Source: Sphingomonas kaistensis
GTDB lineage: Bacteria; Pseudomonadota; Alphaproteobacteria; Sphingomonadales; Sphingomonadaceae
Direction of reading: 5' to 3'
NCBI RefSeq assembly: GCF_036884275.1
Contig: NZ_CP145607.1
Span: forward strand, 558,001 to 622,000
Length of the DNA stretch: 64,000 nt
Shown: one piece after another, positions 1 through 8,292 of the stretch
How positions within the stretch are numbered: position 1 is the first letter of the stretch
Layout of the letters: every line of letters starts with the position of its first letter
Translations under genes and position numbers: made by a program
The notes under the pieces: generated by a model
Told to the model about the DNA's origin: nothing
What the model saw: the letters and a program-made list of their open reading frames with translations, nothing else
The model's database searches: none

Positions 1-2
1 TG

Positions 3-515
3 TTGGGCAAGGCGTTTATCGCACTGGCGCTGGTCGGGTCGGGCGCATCGGCACAGCCGGCGAGCCAGAACGGCGATGCACTGGCATCGCTCGCCGCGTG
101 CCGCGCGATCAGCGATCCGGCGAGCAAACTGAGCTGTTACGATTCGACCGTCGGCGCGCTTCTGAAGGCGCGTGAAACGGGCGACGTGCAGGTCGTCAAT
201 CGCGGCGAGCTGCGCGAAGTTCGCCGCAATCTGTTCGGTTTCGGCCTCCCCAAGCTGCCGTTCTTCAAGGGCGATCAAAGCCAGAGCGAGGATGCCGATC
301 GGCTGGAAACCAAGATCACCAGCTGGCGCTCGCTCGGTTATGGCAAATATCGGATCGTCGTCGAGGGCGGCGCGATTTGGGAAACCACCGAAGCGTCCGA
401 AGCGATCGATCCGCCGGGCGCCGGTCAGCCGCTCAGCATCCGCAAGGGCTCGCTCGGCAGCTATGTGCTGCGGATCAACAATCAGCGCGGGGTGCGTGGG
501 CGGCGGATAGGCTAG
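3..515 (+). CDS. Secreted protein with CxxI...CYD motif, possibly 5'-truncated
   Basis: The reading frame is open from the window edge. The first usable start is TTG at position 3, so the true start may lie outside. Residues 1-17 look like a signal peptide ending Ala-Ser-Ala before Gln, which implies export to the periplasm. A Cys33...Cys45-Tyr-Asp motif follows; this kind of motif occurs at the N-terminus of several exported proteobacterial proteins of unknown role. The rest is a basic, beta-rich domain without a motif I recognise. It converges with the DUF2093 gene, and the two overlap by four bases. Function unknown. Confidence 0.7.
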   Translation: MGKAFIALALVGSGASAQPASQNGDALASLAACRAISDPASKLSCYDSTVGALLKARETGDVQVVNRGELREVRRNLFGFGLPKLPFFKGDQSQSEDADRLETKITSWRSLGYGKYRIVVEGGAIWETTEASEAIDPPGAGQPLSIRKGSLGSYVLRINNQRGVRGRRIG

Positions 516-718
516 CCCCGGGCGCGCTCCTCGGCGGCGAGGCTGGCGGCGGCGTCGATGTAAGGCTCCTGCCGGGCGACGCTCCAGTAGCGCAGCGTGT
601 CGAGCGGGATGCGCGCGCCGGTCACCGCGCAGCGCACATGATCGCCGTCCGAGAGCAGGCGAAAGGTGCCTGCCATGTAATGGATCCGGGCCTCCCGGCC
701 GCTTCCCGCCATCAGCAT
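512..718 (-). CDS. DUF2093 domain protein
   Basis: A 68-residue protein that fits the DUF2093 family from end to end. The family's central stretch is present: a Cys-Ala-Val-Thr-Gly segment (residues 30-34), then Ile-Pro-Leu and Arg-Tyr-Trp-Ser-Val. The family has no known function and is typical of alphaproteobacteria. The start could also be Met3 (712). It begins 17 bases after the xseA stop on the same strand, so it is probably co-transcribed with xseA, an arrangement I recall from other sphingomonads. Confidence 0.85.
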   Translation of the reverse strand: MLMAGSGREARIHYMAGTFRLLSDGDHVRCAVTGARIPLDTLRYWSVARQEPYIDAAASLAAEERARG

Positions 719-735
719 CGGCGTCTTGGTCCTCT

Positions 736-2103
736 TTAATCGAACAAATTGGGTTGAGGCGGGGCATAGGGGCGCTTGGGGCTGCGCTCAACCTTGGGGG
801 GTGGCGGCGGAGGGCCTTCGCCGGTGGTGGCCGCGACCTCCCCGTCCCCGAAACGGAGCAGCAGGCGTCCGGCCGCACGGGCATCGGCGGCATGGGTCAG
901 GGTTCGGCCATCCGCTGCGGCCGTGACCCGGACGAAGCCGCGGCCGAGCGGGCGGTCGGGATGGACCAGCGGCAGCATCTTTGCCGACGCCTGAAGACGA
1001 TCGCTCGCCCGCGCGAGCTTTTGCGCGAGGAGGTCGGGGCGCAGCCGCGAGGCGGTGAGGTTCATCAGCGCCTCGGCCTTGTGGGCGCGGGCGGCGAGAC
1101 CGCGGGGAAGGCGCTCGGCGGTGTCGTCGAGCCGCTGCCGCTTGGGACCGAGCAGGGTGTCGGCGGCGGGCCAGCGCCCGGTGGTGAGTGCCAGCCGCTC
1201 GCGCGCGTCGCTGGCGCGCTTGCCGAGACAGCGGCGCTTGCGGGCGGAGAGTTCGTCGAGCAGCGCGAGCAGCTCGGCACGGACCGGCACCGCGATCTCG
1301 GCCGCGGCGGTGGGGGTCGGCGCGCGGAGGTCCGACGCGTGATCGATCAGGGTGGTGTCGGTTTCGTGCCCGACCGCGCTGATCAGGGGAATCGGCGATT
1401 CGGCGGCGGCCCGGACCACCTCTTCCTCGTTGAAGGCCCACAGATCCTCGATCGACCCGCCGCCGCGGGCGACGATGAGGAGGTCGGGGCGGGTTTCGTA
1501 AGAAGCAAAGCCGCGAATGGCGGCGGCGATCTTGGCGGCTGCACCGTCGCCCTGCACCGGCACCGGCCAGACGATAACCCGGGTCGGGCAGCGGTCGGCG
1601 AGGCGGTGGAGGATGTCGCGGATGACCGCGCCGGTCGGGCTGGTGATCACGCCGATGACCCGCGGCATGAACGGCAGCGACCGCTTGCGCGCGGCATCGA
1701 ATAGCCCTTCGGCGGCGAGCGCTTTGCGGCGGCGTTCGAGCAACGCCATCAGCGCGCCCTCGCCCGCCAGCTCCATCCGCTCGACCACCAGCTGGTATTT
1801 GGAGCGCGCGGGATAGGTGGTCATCTTGGCGGTGGCGATGACCTCGGCGCCGTCCTCGGGCCGGAATGCGAGGCTGCCCGCTTGGCCGCGCCAGATCACC
1901 GCATCGATGCAGGCGGCATCGTCCTTCAGCGTGAAATAGCAATGGCCCGAGCTGTGCCGCTTCCAGCCGCTAATCTCGCCGCGCACGCGGATCCGGCCGA
2001 AGCGGTCTTCCACCGTGCGCTTAACCGCAGACGCCAAGTCGCCCACGCTCATCGCGGGTGAATTGTCGCCTTGGCTTCGCTCGGCTAGGAGCCCGGAGGG
2101 CAT
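736..2103 (-). CDS. xseA: Exodeoxyribonuclease VII large subunit
   Basis: Large subunit of exonuclease VII, a cytoplasmic nuclease that degrades single-stranded DNA and works with the small subunit XseB (not in this window). An N-terminal OB-fold occupies about residues 18-110. The family motifs follow: GVITSPTGA (151-159), ARGGGSIEDLWAFNE (212-226) and GHETDTTLIDHASD (245-258). The C-terminus is coiled-coil-like and ends in a Pro-rich tail. The frame runs open far upstream into purD, so the start is uncertain: Met at 2103 (455 residues) is preferred, 2118 and 2052 are alternatives. The 2103 start almost abuts the divergent purD start. Confidence 0.93.
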   Translation of the reverse strand: MPSGLLAERSQGDNSPAMSVGDLASAVKRTVEDRFGRIRVRGEISGWKRHSSGHCYFTLKDDAACIDAVIWRGQAGSLAFRPEDGAEVIATAKMTTYPARSKYQLVVERMELAGEGALMALLERRRKALAAEGLFDAARKRSLPFMPRVIGVITSPTGAVIRDILHRLADRCPTRVIVWPVPVQGDGAAAKIAAAIRGFASYETRPDLLIVARGGGSIEDLWAFNEEEVVRAAAESPIPLISAVGHETDTTLIDHASDLRAPTPTAAAEIAVPVRAELLALLDELSARKRRCLGKRASDARERLALTTGRWPAADTLLGPKRQRLDDTAERLPRGLAARAHKAEALMNLTASRLRPDLLAQKLARASDRLQASAKMLPLVHPDRPLGRGFVRVTAAADGRTLTHAADARAAGRLLLRFGDGEVAATTGEGPPPPPPKVERSPKRPYAPPQPNLFD

Positions 2104-3373
2104 GTCGAACTCGGTCATCACTATCCTGCTATTGGGCTCCGGTGGGCGCGAGGATGCGCTGGCCTGGGGTCTACGGCAATCGCCGAGCTGCGGCGAGCTT
2201 CTTGCCGCGCCGGGCAATCCGGGGATTGCCCGCTGGGCGGAGTGCCTGGCGATCGATCCCACCGATCCGGAGAAGGTGGTGGCGCTGGCGCGGCAACGCA
2301 ACGTCGGGCTGCTGGTCGTCGGTCCCGAAGCCCCGCTGGTCGCGGGCGTGGCCGACGCGTGCCGCGAGGCCGGCATTCCGGTGTTCGGGCCGTCGGCGGC
2401 GGCAGCGATGCTGGAGGGAAGCAAGGGCTTCACCAAGGATCTGTGCGCGGCCAACGGCATCCCGACCGCGCGCTTCGTGCGGCTGGAAGATACGGACGCG
2501 GCGCTGGAGGCGCTTGGCGAGTTCGGGCTGCCGGTGGTGATCAAGGCCGACGGCCTCGCCGCGGGCAAGGGCGTCACGGTCGCCGCGACCCGCGAGGAAG
2601 CCGAGCAGGCGGTCCGCGATCTCGGCGGCGCGCCGCTGGTAATCGAGGAATTTCTCGAAGGCGAGGAAGCCAGCCTGTTCGCGCTGGTCGATGGCGAGGA
2701 GGCCCTGTTTCTGGCCTCTGCGCAGGACCACAAGCGCGTCGGCGAGGGTAATGTCGGGCCTAACACCGGCGGCATGGGCGCCTATTCCCCGGCGCCCGTG
2801 CTGAGCGACGCGTTGCGTGATCGCGCGATGGCAGAGATCGTGGTTCCCACCGCAGCGGCGATGGTCCGCGCGGGAACGCCTTTCTCCGGGCTGCTTTATG
2901 CTGGCTTGATGCTGACCGACGAGGGCCCCAAGCTGATCGAATACAACGTCCGCTTCGGCGATCCCGAATGCGAAGCGATTGTGCCCCGATTGAAGGGCGA
3001 CCTTGCCACGCTGCTGCTTAGCGTCGCCGAAGGACGGCTGGGCGAGGTTCAGCCCGAGCTGTCGGATGCGGTCAGCATGACGGTGATCGTCGCCGCCGCC
3101 GGCTATCCCGGCACGCCCAAGAAAGGCGGGCTGATCGACGGGATCGAGGCGGCCGAGCGGGTGCCGGGCGTCACCGTATTCCACGCGGGCACCGCGCGGC
3201 ATGGGTCGGGCGCATTGCTGTCCGCCGGCGGCCGGGTGCTGGCGGTCACAGCACTGGGCGACACGCTCGCCGAAGCGCGGGCGCGGGCCTATCAGGGGGT
3301 GGACGCGATCGAATTCGCCGACGGCTTCCACCGCCGCGACATCGGCTGGCGCGAGCTGGAGCGGCAGGCATGA
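2102..3373 (+). CDS. purD: Phosphoribosylamine-glycine ligase
   Basis: GAR synthetase: ATP-dependent ligation of glycine to 5-phosphoribosylamine, the second step of de novo purine synthesis, in the cytoplasm. The 423-residue length is normal. Visible motifs are the N-terminal GSGGRE (12-17), the ATP-grasp segment KADGLAAGKGV (148-158), and NVRFGDPECE (282-291), which carries metal-binding acidic and Asn residues. The ATG at 2102 fits the usual N-terminus; an in-frame upstream ATG at 2015 would add 29 unrelated residues. It is divergent from xseA with no real intergenic space, and its stop overlaps the next start (ATGA). Confidence 0.96.
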   Translation: MSNSVITILLLGSGGREDALAWGLRQSPSCGELLAAPGNPGIARWAECLAIDPTDPEKVVALARQRNVGLLVVGPEAPLVAGVADACREAGIPVFGPSAAAAMLEGSKGFTKDLCAANGIPTARFVRLEDTDAALEALGEFGLPVVIKADGLAAGKGVTVAATREEAEQAVRDLGGAPLVIEEFLEGEEASLFALVDGEEALFLASAQDHKRVGEGNVGPNTGGMGAYSPAPVLSDALRDRAMAEIVVPTAAAMVRAGTPFSGLLYAGLMLTDEGPKLIEYNVRFGDPECEAIVPRLKGDLATLLLSVAEGRLGEVQPELSDAVSMTVIVAAAGYPGTPKKGGLIDGIEAAERVPGVTVFHAGTARHGSGALLSAGGRVLAVTALGDTLAEARARAYQGVDAIEFADGFHRRDIGWRELERQA

Positions 3374-3717
3374 ACCGCAAGGCGAAGCTCTGGCTCGGCG
3401 CGCTGGCCGCGATCGGAGTGGCCGAGCTGTGGCACGGCCCGGTCGGCGCCGCCAACGACGTGCGCACCGAGATGGAGCGCGAAGCGCGCAGCCTGCTCGA
3501 TTATTACGAGCTGCCGCAGATCACCGCCAAGATGGACGATGCGCCGCTGACCCGGCGGATCATCCTCAACGGGCCTGCCGACGACTTCCAGCGCCGCGCG
3601 TTGGTCGAGCGGGTGGGTGAGATACCCGGCGTCGCCGAGGTCAGGTGGGATCCGGCGAGCCCGGTCATCAACAATTTCCCGCGGGCCAATGCCCCGGCAG
3701 CGGGAGGACCGCGCTGA
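3370..3717 (+). CDS. Small exported or membrane-anchored protein, BON-like
   Basis: 115 residues with an N-terminal hydrophobic segment (about 5-22) preceded by Lys and Arg, consistent with a signal peptide or membrane anchor. The stretch at about 60-92, where a basic pair is followed by Leu-Asn-Gly-Pro-Ala-Asp and later a Gly-Val-Ala-Glu-Val-Arg strand, resembles the beta-alpha-beta pattern of BON domains. That resemblance is by eye only. The ATG overlaps the purD stop and its own stop overlaps the next ATG (TGATG), so it is translationally coupled on both sides. Function unknown. Confidence 0.75.
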   Translation: MNRKAKLWLGALAAIGVAELWHGPVGAANDVRTEMEREARSLLDYYELPQITAKMDDAPLTRRIILNGPADDFQRRALVERVGEIPGVAEVRWDPASPVINNFPRANAPAAGGPR

Positions 3718-3851
3718 TGCTGGGCCTGCCCTTGTTCGTTGAAGCGGCGGTGCTGGGCCTGCTTGGCTACGGCCTCGGTCTCGTCATCGCCTATCTCGCC
3801 GAGCTTCACCGCCGGCGTCAGTCCAGAGGATGGAATGAGTGGAATGAGTGA
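3717..3851 (+). CDS. Small membrane protein (44 aa)
   Basis: A 44-residue protein made almost entirely of one hydrophobic helix (about residues 2-27) followed by a basic His-Arg-Arg-Arg stretch, giving a likely single-pass protein with a cytoplasmic C-terminus. The start is set by a TGATG overlap with the gene before it. Its last codons overlap the start of the helix-hairpin-helix gene by 17 bases. Tight coupling on both sides and sensible membrane topology support it as real. I do not recognise a family. Confidence 0.6.
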   Translation: MLGLPLFVEAAVLGLLGYGLGLVIAYLAELHRRRQSRGWNEWNE

Positions 3852-4434
3852 ACTGCTGAACGCTTATTGGCCGATGATCCTGGTCGCGGTAGCCCTTGGC
3901 CTGATCGTCGGCCTGGTCGTCTTCCGCCGTCCCAAGCAGCGCGTGACGCTGAGCAAGACCGATGCCCCGGTGCGCCCGCACATGGCGGCGACGCCGGCGG
4001 TCGAGCAGGAGCGTGCGGTACCCTCCCCCGCGGTGACCCCGCGCGCCGATCCCGTGCCCACCGCGGCGAAGGACGACAGCGATGGCGGCGGCGAAGGCGA
4101 GGATCTCGGCGACGAAATGGCGGCCGCGGCCAGCGACGTCATCGGCCAGGTGATCGGCGCGCCAGTGCATTCCAACCTGCCCGGCAGCCGCGGCGTTCCC
4201 GACGACCTCCAGCGGATGAAGGGCGTCGGCCCCAAGCTCGCCTCCATCCTCAACGACCGCGGCCTCGCCCGCTTCGACCAGATCGCCGCCCTGACGCCGG
4301 AAGAAGTGACCATGATCGACGCCGAGCTCGGCGCGTTCAAGGGCCGGCTGTCGCGCGACCGGGTGGTCGAGCAGGCGGCCTATCTCGCCCGCGGCGATCA
4401 GGCCGGATACGAGGCGGCATTCGGCAAGCTCTGA
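3835..4434 (+). CDS. Membrane-anchored helix-hairpin-helix protein
   Basis: 199 residues: one transmembrane helix (about 11-30), a Pro/Ala and acidic linker (35-120), and a C-terminal helix-hairpin-helix domain (121-185) with the turn KGVGPKLA near 129-136. This architecture matches the family often labelled 'flap endonuclease-1-like 5' DNA nuclease' (COG3743), also fused to the C-terminus of some NADH dehydrogenase subunits. No nuclease active site is visible, so a structural or DNA/protein-binding role is as likely. The start may be 3835 or 3844; the AGAGGA upstream favours 3835. A terminator follows at 4463. Confidence 0.8.
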   Translation: MSGMSELLNAYWPMILVAVALGLIVGLVVFRRPKQRVTLSKTDAPVRPHMAATPAVEQERAVPSPAVTPRADPVPTAAKDDSDGGGEGEDLGDEMAAAASDVIGQVIGAPVHSNLPGSRGVPDDLQRMKGVGPKLASILNDRGLARFDQIAALTPEEVTMIDAELGAFKGRLSRDRVVEQAAYLARGDQAGYEAAFGKL

Positions 4435-4729
4435 GCTTCCGGACAGTCTTTGAATTCGAAGAGGGCGGCCCGTTTGAGTCGCCCTTTTTTGTCACTCGGG
4501 TTATCGAAGCCGCTTGCATCGGTGCTGACGATCAGGCAGCTTTCGCCAATCGCGGCGAGGATCAGCTTCGTCGCGGACAAGGCCGTTCAGACTGCGATGC
4601 TTCGATTTCGGGTCTTTGTGAACTTTACCGGCCGGCATTCCTGCGGGGTGCCGGACTGTAAACTCATCAACCCGAGATAAATGCGCTTGAGCCCCGAACC
4701 GCGGGTGAAGCGCGGCGAGGCCAAGACCC
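4435..4729. other. 295-base intergenic region with terminator and hairpin
   Basis: No convincing gene. It holds the terminator at 4463-4490, then a second inverted repeat (CCGGCA at 4632-4637 with TGCCGG at 4649-4654) about 75 bases before the chorismate mutase fusion start. The second hairpin lacks a T run and could belong to the leader of that gene. Short frames on both strands (4450-4680 plus; 4398-4580 minus) have no ribosome-binding site or family signature. The presumed promoter of the aromatic-pathway gene must lie here. Confidence 0.5.
4463..4490 (+). terminator. Rho-independent terminator
   Basis: GGGCGG (4463-4468) pairs with CGCCC (4480-4484) around a loop and runs directly into six T residues (4485-4490). 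It sits 28 bases after the HHH gene stop and would end the purD-HHH transcript. Confidence 0.75.
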
Positions 4730-5902
4730 ATGAACAGCAATAGCCAACCCAACGTCAGTCCCCTTGCGTCCGCGATCAATGTGCTGCGCGGCGAGATTGA
4801 CCGGATCGACGACCAGATCCTCCATCTTCTCGAGCAGCGGTACCGCCAAGTGAGCCGGATCGCCCGGGCCAAGGATGTCGGCACGAGCCGCACGCTGGCG
4901 CTGCGTCCGGCGCGCGAGCATCGCATCATCGAGCGGCTGAGCGCCAAGGCGCGGCACGTGCCGGCGGGCGATATCGGCCAGATCTGGCGCTCGGTGATGG
5001 CACTGAGCGCCCGGCACCAGCGCCCCTATCGCGTGCTGCTGTGCGGCCCCGAAAGTGCGCGCACGGCGCTCTCCACCCTGGCGGCGGCGCGGCATGGCGC
5101 GGCGATCCCCGCAACCTGGGCCCCGAGCGTCGAAGCGGCGCGGGCCGAAGCGCTGCGCGGCGAGGCGATCCTGATCGTCAGCGCCGAGGAAGAAGGCTGG
5201 CAGGAGTGCGCGGGGCTCGACCTGATCGGTCGCTATCCGACGGGTTGCGACGCGCATCCGTGGGCGCTCGAACTGGGTCGGGTCGAACGCTCGGCCGGTG
5301 ACGCGGTCCCGCCGACGCCCGCGCCCGAATGGTCGGGCCGGGCGCTGGGCAAGGGCGTGGTGGCGTGCCTCGGCGGGCGGGGCAGCTTCTCGGAAGCGGC
5401 GTGTTTGAAGCTGCTGCCGGGGCATGAGCTGCTGCCGCTTGAGGATATGGACGCGGTACTGCGCGCGGTGCGCGAGGGAACGGCGGACCTGGCGGTGGTG
5501 CCGGTCGCCAACAGTCATGCGGGCTCGCTCGAGGAACATCGGCGGCTGCTTCACCATCCCGAACTGCGGATCATCGGCGAGCAGTTAATGGAGGTGCGCC
5601 AGCATCTGCTCGGCCAGCCGGGTGCAAACCTTGGCGACATCAGGCGGGTGTCGAGCCATCCGGCGGCGCTGGCGCAATGCGAAGCCTATCTGGCGAGGCA
5701 GCCGTGGGCGCGGATGGAAGCGGCGAGCACGGCGCTGGCGGCGGCGCAGGTGGCGGGCACGGGCGATCCCGCCTGGGCGGCGATCGGGAGCGAGGTGGCG
5801 GCGGAACTCCACGGCCTCGTCATTCTCGAACGCGACTTGCAGGGCGAGGCTGTCAACGAGACGCGCTTCGTGATCGTCGAACGGCGCGACAGCTACGCCT
5901 GA
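4730..5902 (+). CDS. Chorismate mutase - prephenate dehydratase-like fusion lacking ACT
   Basis: 390 residues. Residues 10-95 are an AroQ-type chorismate mutase (chorismate to prephenate) with the usual Arg-Gly-Glu-Ile-Asp-Arg-Ile-Asp helix. Residues 98-200 form a domain I do not recognise. Residues 205-385 match prephenate dehydratase (prephenate to phenylpyruvate): GRGSFSEAA (216-224), VPVANSHAG (257-265), SSHPAALAQC (308-317) and the catalytic NETRF (376-380). The protein stops there, without the C-terminal ACT domain and its ESRP motif that gives phenylalanine feedback in classic PheA. The usual Glu in the 'PVEN' motif is Ala. Either a bifunctional, feedback-free enzyme or a mutase with a non-catalytic PDT-like domain. 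Confidence 0.85.
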   Translation: MNSNSQPNVSPLASAINVLRGEIDRIDDQILHLLEQRYRQVSRIARAKDVGTSRTLALRPAREHRIIERLSAKARHVPAGDIGQIWRSVMALSARHQRPYRVLLCGPESARTALSTLAAARHGAAIPATWAPSVEAARAEALRGEAILIVSAEEEGWQECAGLDLIGRYPTGCDAHPWALELGRVERSAGDAVPPTPAPEWSGRALGKGVVACLGGRGSFSEAACLKLLPGHELLPLEDMDAVLRAVREGTADLAVVPVANSHAGSLEEHRRLLHHPELRIIGEQLMEVRQHLLGQPGANLGDIRRVSSHPAALAQCEAYLARQPWARMEAASTALAAAQVAGTGDPAWAAIGSEVAAELHGLVILERDLQGEAVNETRFVIVERRDSYA

Positions 5903-5914
5903 GGAGGGCCCACG

Positions 5915-5946
5915 AAAAAGCCCCGCCGGAGATGATCCGGCGGGGC
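5915..5946 (-). terminator. Terminator of hppA
   Basis: A perfect 11-base stem (GCCCCGCCGGA at 5920-5930, its complement at 5936-5946) with a five-base loop. Read on the minus strand it is followed by five T residues (the A run at 5915-5919). It lies between the convergent ends of the mutase fusion and hppA and fits hppA best, though it may also slow plus-strand transcription. Confidence 0.85.
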
Positions 5947-5971
5947 CAATTCCCACGTCAGAAGGCGGTGA

Positions 5972-8131
5972 TCAGCCGCCGTGCCCGGCCAGCGCCGCGA
6001 GGAGCAGCAGAGCGACGATGTTGGTGATCTTGATCATCGGATTGACCGCCGGGCCGGCGGTGTCCTTGTAGGGATCGCCGACCGTGTCACCGGTGACCGC
6101 GGCCTTGTGGGCTTCCGAGCCCTTGCCGCCGTAATTGCCGTCTTCGATATACTTCTTGGCATTGTCCCACGCGCCGCCGCCACTCGTCATCGAGATGGCG
6201 ACGAACAGGCCCGAGACGATCACGCCGAGCAGCAGGGCGCCCAGCGCCGCGAAGCCCTGTTCCTTGCCGGCGACCCAGGCGATCAGGAAGTAGACCGCGA
6301 TCGGCGTCAGCACCGGGAGCAGCGAGGGGATGATCATTTCCCGGATCGCGGCCTTGGTGACGAGGTCGACGGTGCGGGCGTAATTGGGGCGGCTGGTGCC
6401 GTCCATGATGCCCGGATTGTTGCGGAACTGGTCGCGGACGTCGAGCACGACGTTACCGGCGGCGCGGCCGACGGCGGTCATGCCCATCGCCCCGAACAGA
6501 TAGGGCAACAGCGCGCCGAGCAACAGCCCGACCACGACATAGGGGTTGGACAGGCTGAAATCGACCGCATTGGCGCCGATGCCGAGGTCGGCCGAGAACT
6601 CCTTCAGGTCGGTGGTGTAGGCGCCGAACAGCACCAGCGCGGCGAGCGCGGCGGAGCCGATGGCATAGCCCTTGGTGACCGCCTTGGTCGTATTGCCCAC
6701 CGCGTCGAGGGCGTCGGTGCGGGTACGGACCTCGTCCTCCATGTGCGCCATTTCGGCGATGCCGCCGGCGTTGTCGGTGACCGGGCCGTAGGCGTCCAAG
6801 GCGACGACCATGCCGGCCAGCGCCAGCATCGCGGTCGCCGCGAAAGCGATGCCGATCAGGCCGGCGAGAAGGTAGGAGGAGATAATCGCGACGCAGATCA
6901 CGATCGTCGGCATGGCGGTCGATTCAAGGCTGATCGCGAGGCCCTGGATGACGTTGGTGCCGTGGCCGGTTTCCGACGCCTTGGCGATCGACTTGACCGG
7001 GCGATAGTTGGTGCCGGTGTAATATTCGGTGATCCAGACCAGGAGGCCGGTGACGGCCAGGCCGATCATCATGCACCAGAACAGGTCCATGCCGGTGAAG
7101 CCCGCGGTCTGCTCGGCGGTGGCGCCGGCGATGTCGGTGCCGGCCGCTTCCGGCCCGCCGATCACGGCGTTCAAGTCACCAAGCGCATAAGCGGTGGCGA
7201 AATAGATCAACGGGATCGACAGGATCGCCGTGGTCCAGAAGCCCTTGTAGAGCGCGCCCATGATCGACTGGCCCTTGCCCAGCCGAACCATGTAGGTGCC
7301 GATGATCGAGGTGATGATGCACACCCCGCCGACCAGCAGCGGGAGCGCCATCAGCGCGGTCAGCGCGGCGCCGGTGGTGTTCACCAGCAAAGCGGTCAGC
7401 ACCATGGTGGCGCCGACGGTCACGACATAGGTTTCGAACAGATCGGCGGCCATGCCGGCACAGTCGCCGACGTTGTCGCCCACGTTGTCGGCGATCACGG
7501 CCGGGTTGCGGGGGTCGTCTTCGGGAATTCCGGCCTCGACCTTGCCGACCAGATCGGCGCCGACGTCGGCGGCCTTGGTGAAGATGCCGCCGCCCAGACG
7601 CGCGAAGATGGAGATGAGGCTGGCACCGAAGGCGAGCGCGACCAGCGCGTCGATCACGGTGCGGTCATCCGGCGCGCGGCCCTGGATGCCGACCAGCACG
7701 TAGAAGAAGGAGGCGATGGCCAGCAGCGCGAGGCCGGCGACCAGCATGCCGGTGATCGCGCCCGAGCGGAACGCGGTGGTGAGGCCCCCCTGGAGCGAGA
7801 CCCGCGCGGCCTCGGCGGTACGGACATTGGCGCGGACCGAGATGTTCATCCCGATATAGCCCGCAACGCCCGACAGCAGCGCGCCGACCACGAAGCCGAC
7901 TGCGGCGATCGTACCGAGGAACAGGAAGACGAGCACCGCGACGACCACGCCGACGATCCCGATGGTGGTGTACTGACGACCGAGATAGGCCTGCGCGCCT
8001 TCCTGGATGGCCGCGGCGATGTCCTGCATTTTCTGGTTGCCGGCCGGTTGCCGAAGCACCTGGCCAGAGGTGACGATGCCGTAAACTACTGCGAGCAGGC
8101 CGCAGCCTATCGCGATCAACACGAGTTCCAT
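5972..8131 (-). CDS. hppA: K+-independent membrane-bound H+-pyrophosphatase
   Basis: Integral inner-membrane pump that hydrolyses pyrophosphate and moves protons out of the cytoplasm, about 719 residues with some 16 membrane helices. PPi/Mg binding motifs are visible: [18 protein letters not shown] (189-206) and DNVGDNVGD (215-223). The subtype-deciding position is in GNTTKA (479-484), where Lys483 replaces the Ala of K+-dependent enzymes, so this is the K+-insensitive type. The start at 8131 (Met-Glu-Leu-Val) has a GGGGAA upstream; an in-frame ATG at 8149 would add six polar residues. It lies downstream of thiL on the same strand and ends at a strong terminator. Confidence 0.97.
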   Translation of the reverse strand: MELVLIAIGCGLLAVVYGIVTSGQVLRQPAGNQKMQDIAAAIQEGAQAYLGRQYTTIGIVGVVVAVLVFLFLGTIAAVGFVVGALLSGVAGYIGMNISVRANVRTAEAARVSLQGGLTTAFRSGAITGMLVAGLALLAIASFFYVLVGIQGRAPDDRTVIDALVALAFGASLISIFARLGGGIFTKAADVGADLVGKVEAGIPEDDPRNPAVIADNVGDNVGDCAGMAADLFETYVVTVGATMVLTALLVNTTGAALTALMALPLLVGGVCIITSIIGTYMVRLGKGQSIMGALYKGFWTTAILSIPLIYFATAYALGDLNAVIGGPEAAGTDIAGATAEQTAGFTGMDLFWCMMIGLAVTGLLVWITEYYTGTNYRPVKSIAKASETGHGTNVIQGLAISLESTAMPTIVICVAIISSYLLAGLIGIAFAATAMLALAGMVVALDAYGPVTDNAGGIAEMAHMEDEVRTRTDALDAVGNTTKAVTKGYAIGSAALAALVLFGAYTTDLKEFSADLGIGANAVDFSLSNPYVVVGLLLGALLPYLFGAMGMTAVGRAAGNVVLDVRDQFRNNPGIMDGTSRPNYARTVDLVTKAAIREMIIPSLLPVLTPIAVYFLIAWVAGKEQGFAALGALLLGVIVSGLFVAISMTSGGGAWDNAKKYIEDGNYGGKGSEAHKAAVTGDTVGDPYKDTAGPAVNPMIKITNIVALLLLAALAGHGG

Positions 8132-8202
8132 CGGTTCACAGTTCCCCATCCTGTTGTGGAGGGGAGTTTAGGGGGCGATTCGGGCCTGTCTAGCCGGGTC
8201 GG

Positions 8203-8292
8203 TCAGGTGAGCAAAAAGGCCGAAAGTCCGCCGGTCACGAGCCCGCACAGGGCAATGGCGAGGCGCCGGACGTCAGGATGGGTGATGCTCAT
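8203..8292 (-). CDS. Possible 29-aa membrane micropeptide
   Basis: ATG at 8292 lies inside the end of thiL in another frame, so start and preceding stop overlap as in coupled genes. It encodes 29 residues: a short polar head containing Asp and two Arg, then one hydrophobic helix (about 11-28, including Cys16 and a Gly-Gly) ending in Thr. The stop is at 8203, about 70 bases before the hppA start. The topology is that of a single-pass peptide. There is no homology evidence; chance is possible for so short a frame. Confidence 0.3.
   Translation of the reverse strand: MSITHPDVRRLAIALCGLVTGGLSAFLLT

Noticed and set aside
2104..2775. N-terminal extension of xseA
   Set aside because: The frame stays open over purD by chance; residues before 2118 do not fit the family and lie antisense to an intact gene.
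4398..4580. 60-residue minus-strand frame between the HHH gene and the mutase fusion
   Set aside because: Somewhat protein-like at its start, but it crosses a clear terminator, has no good ribosome-binding site and overlaps the HHH gene end.
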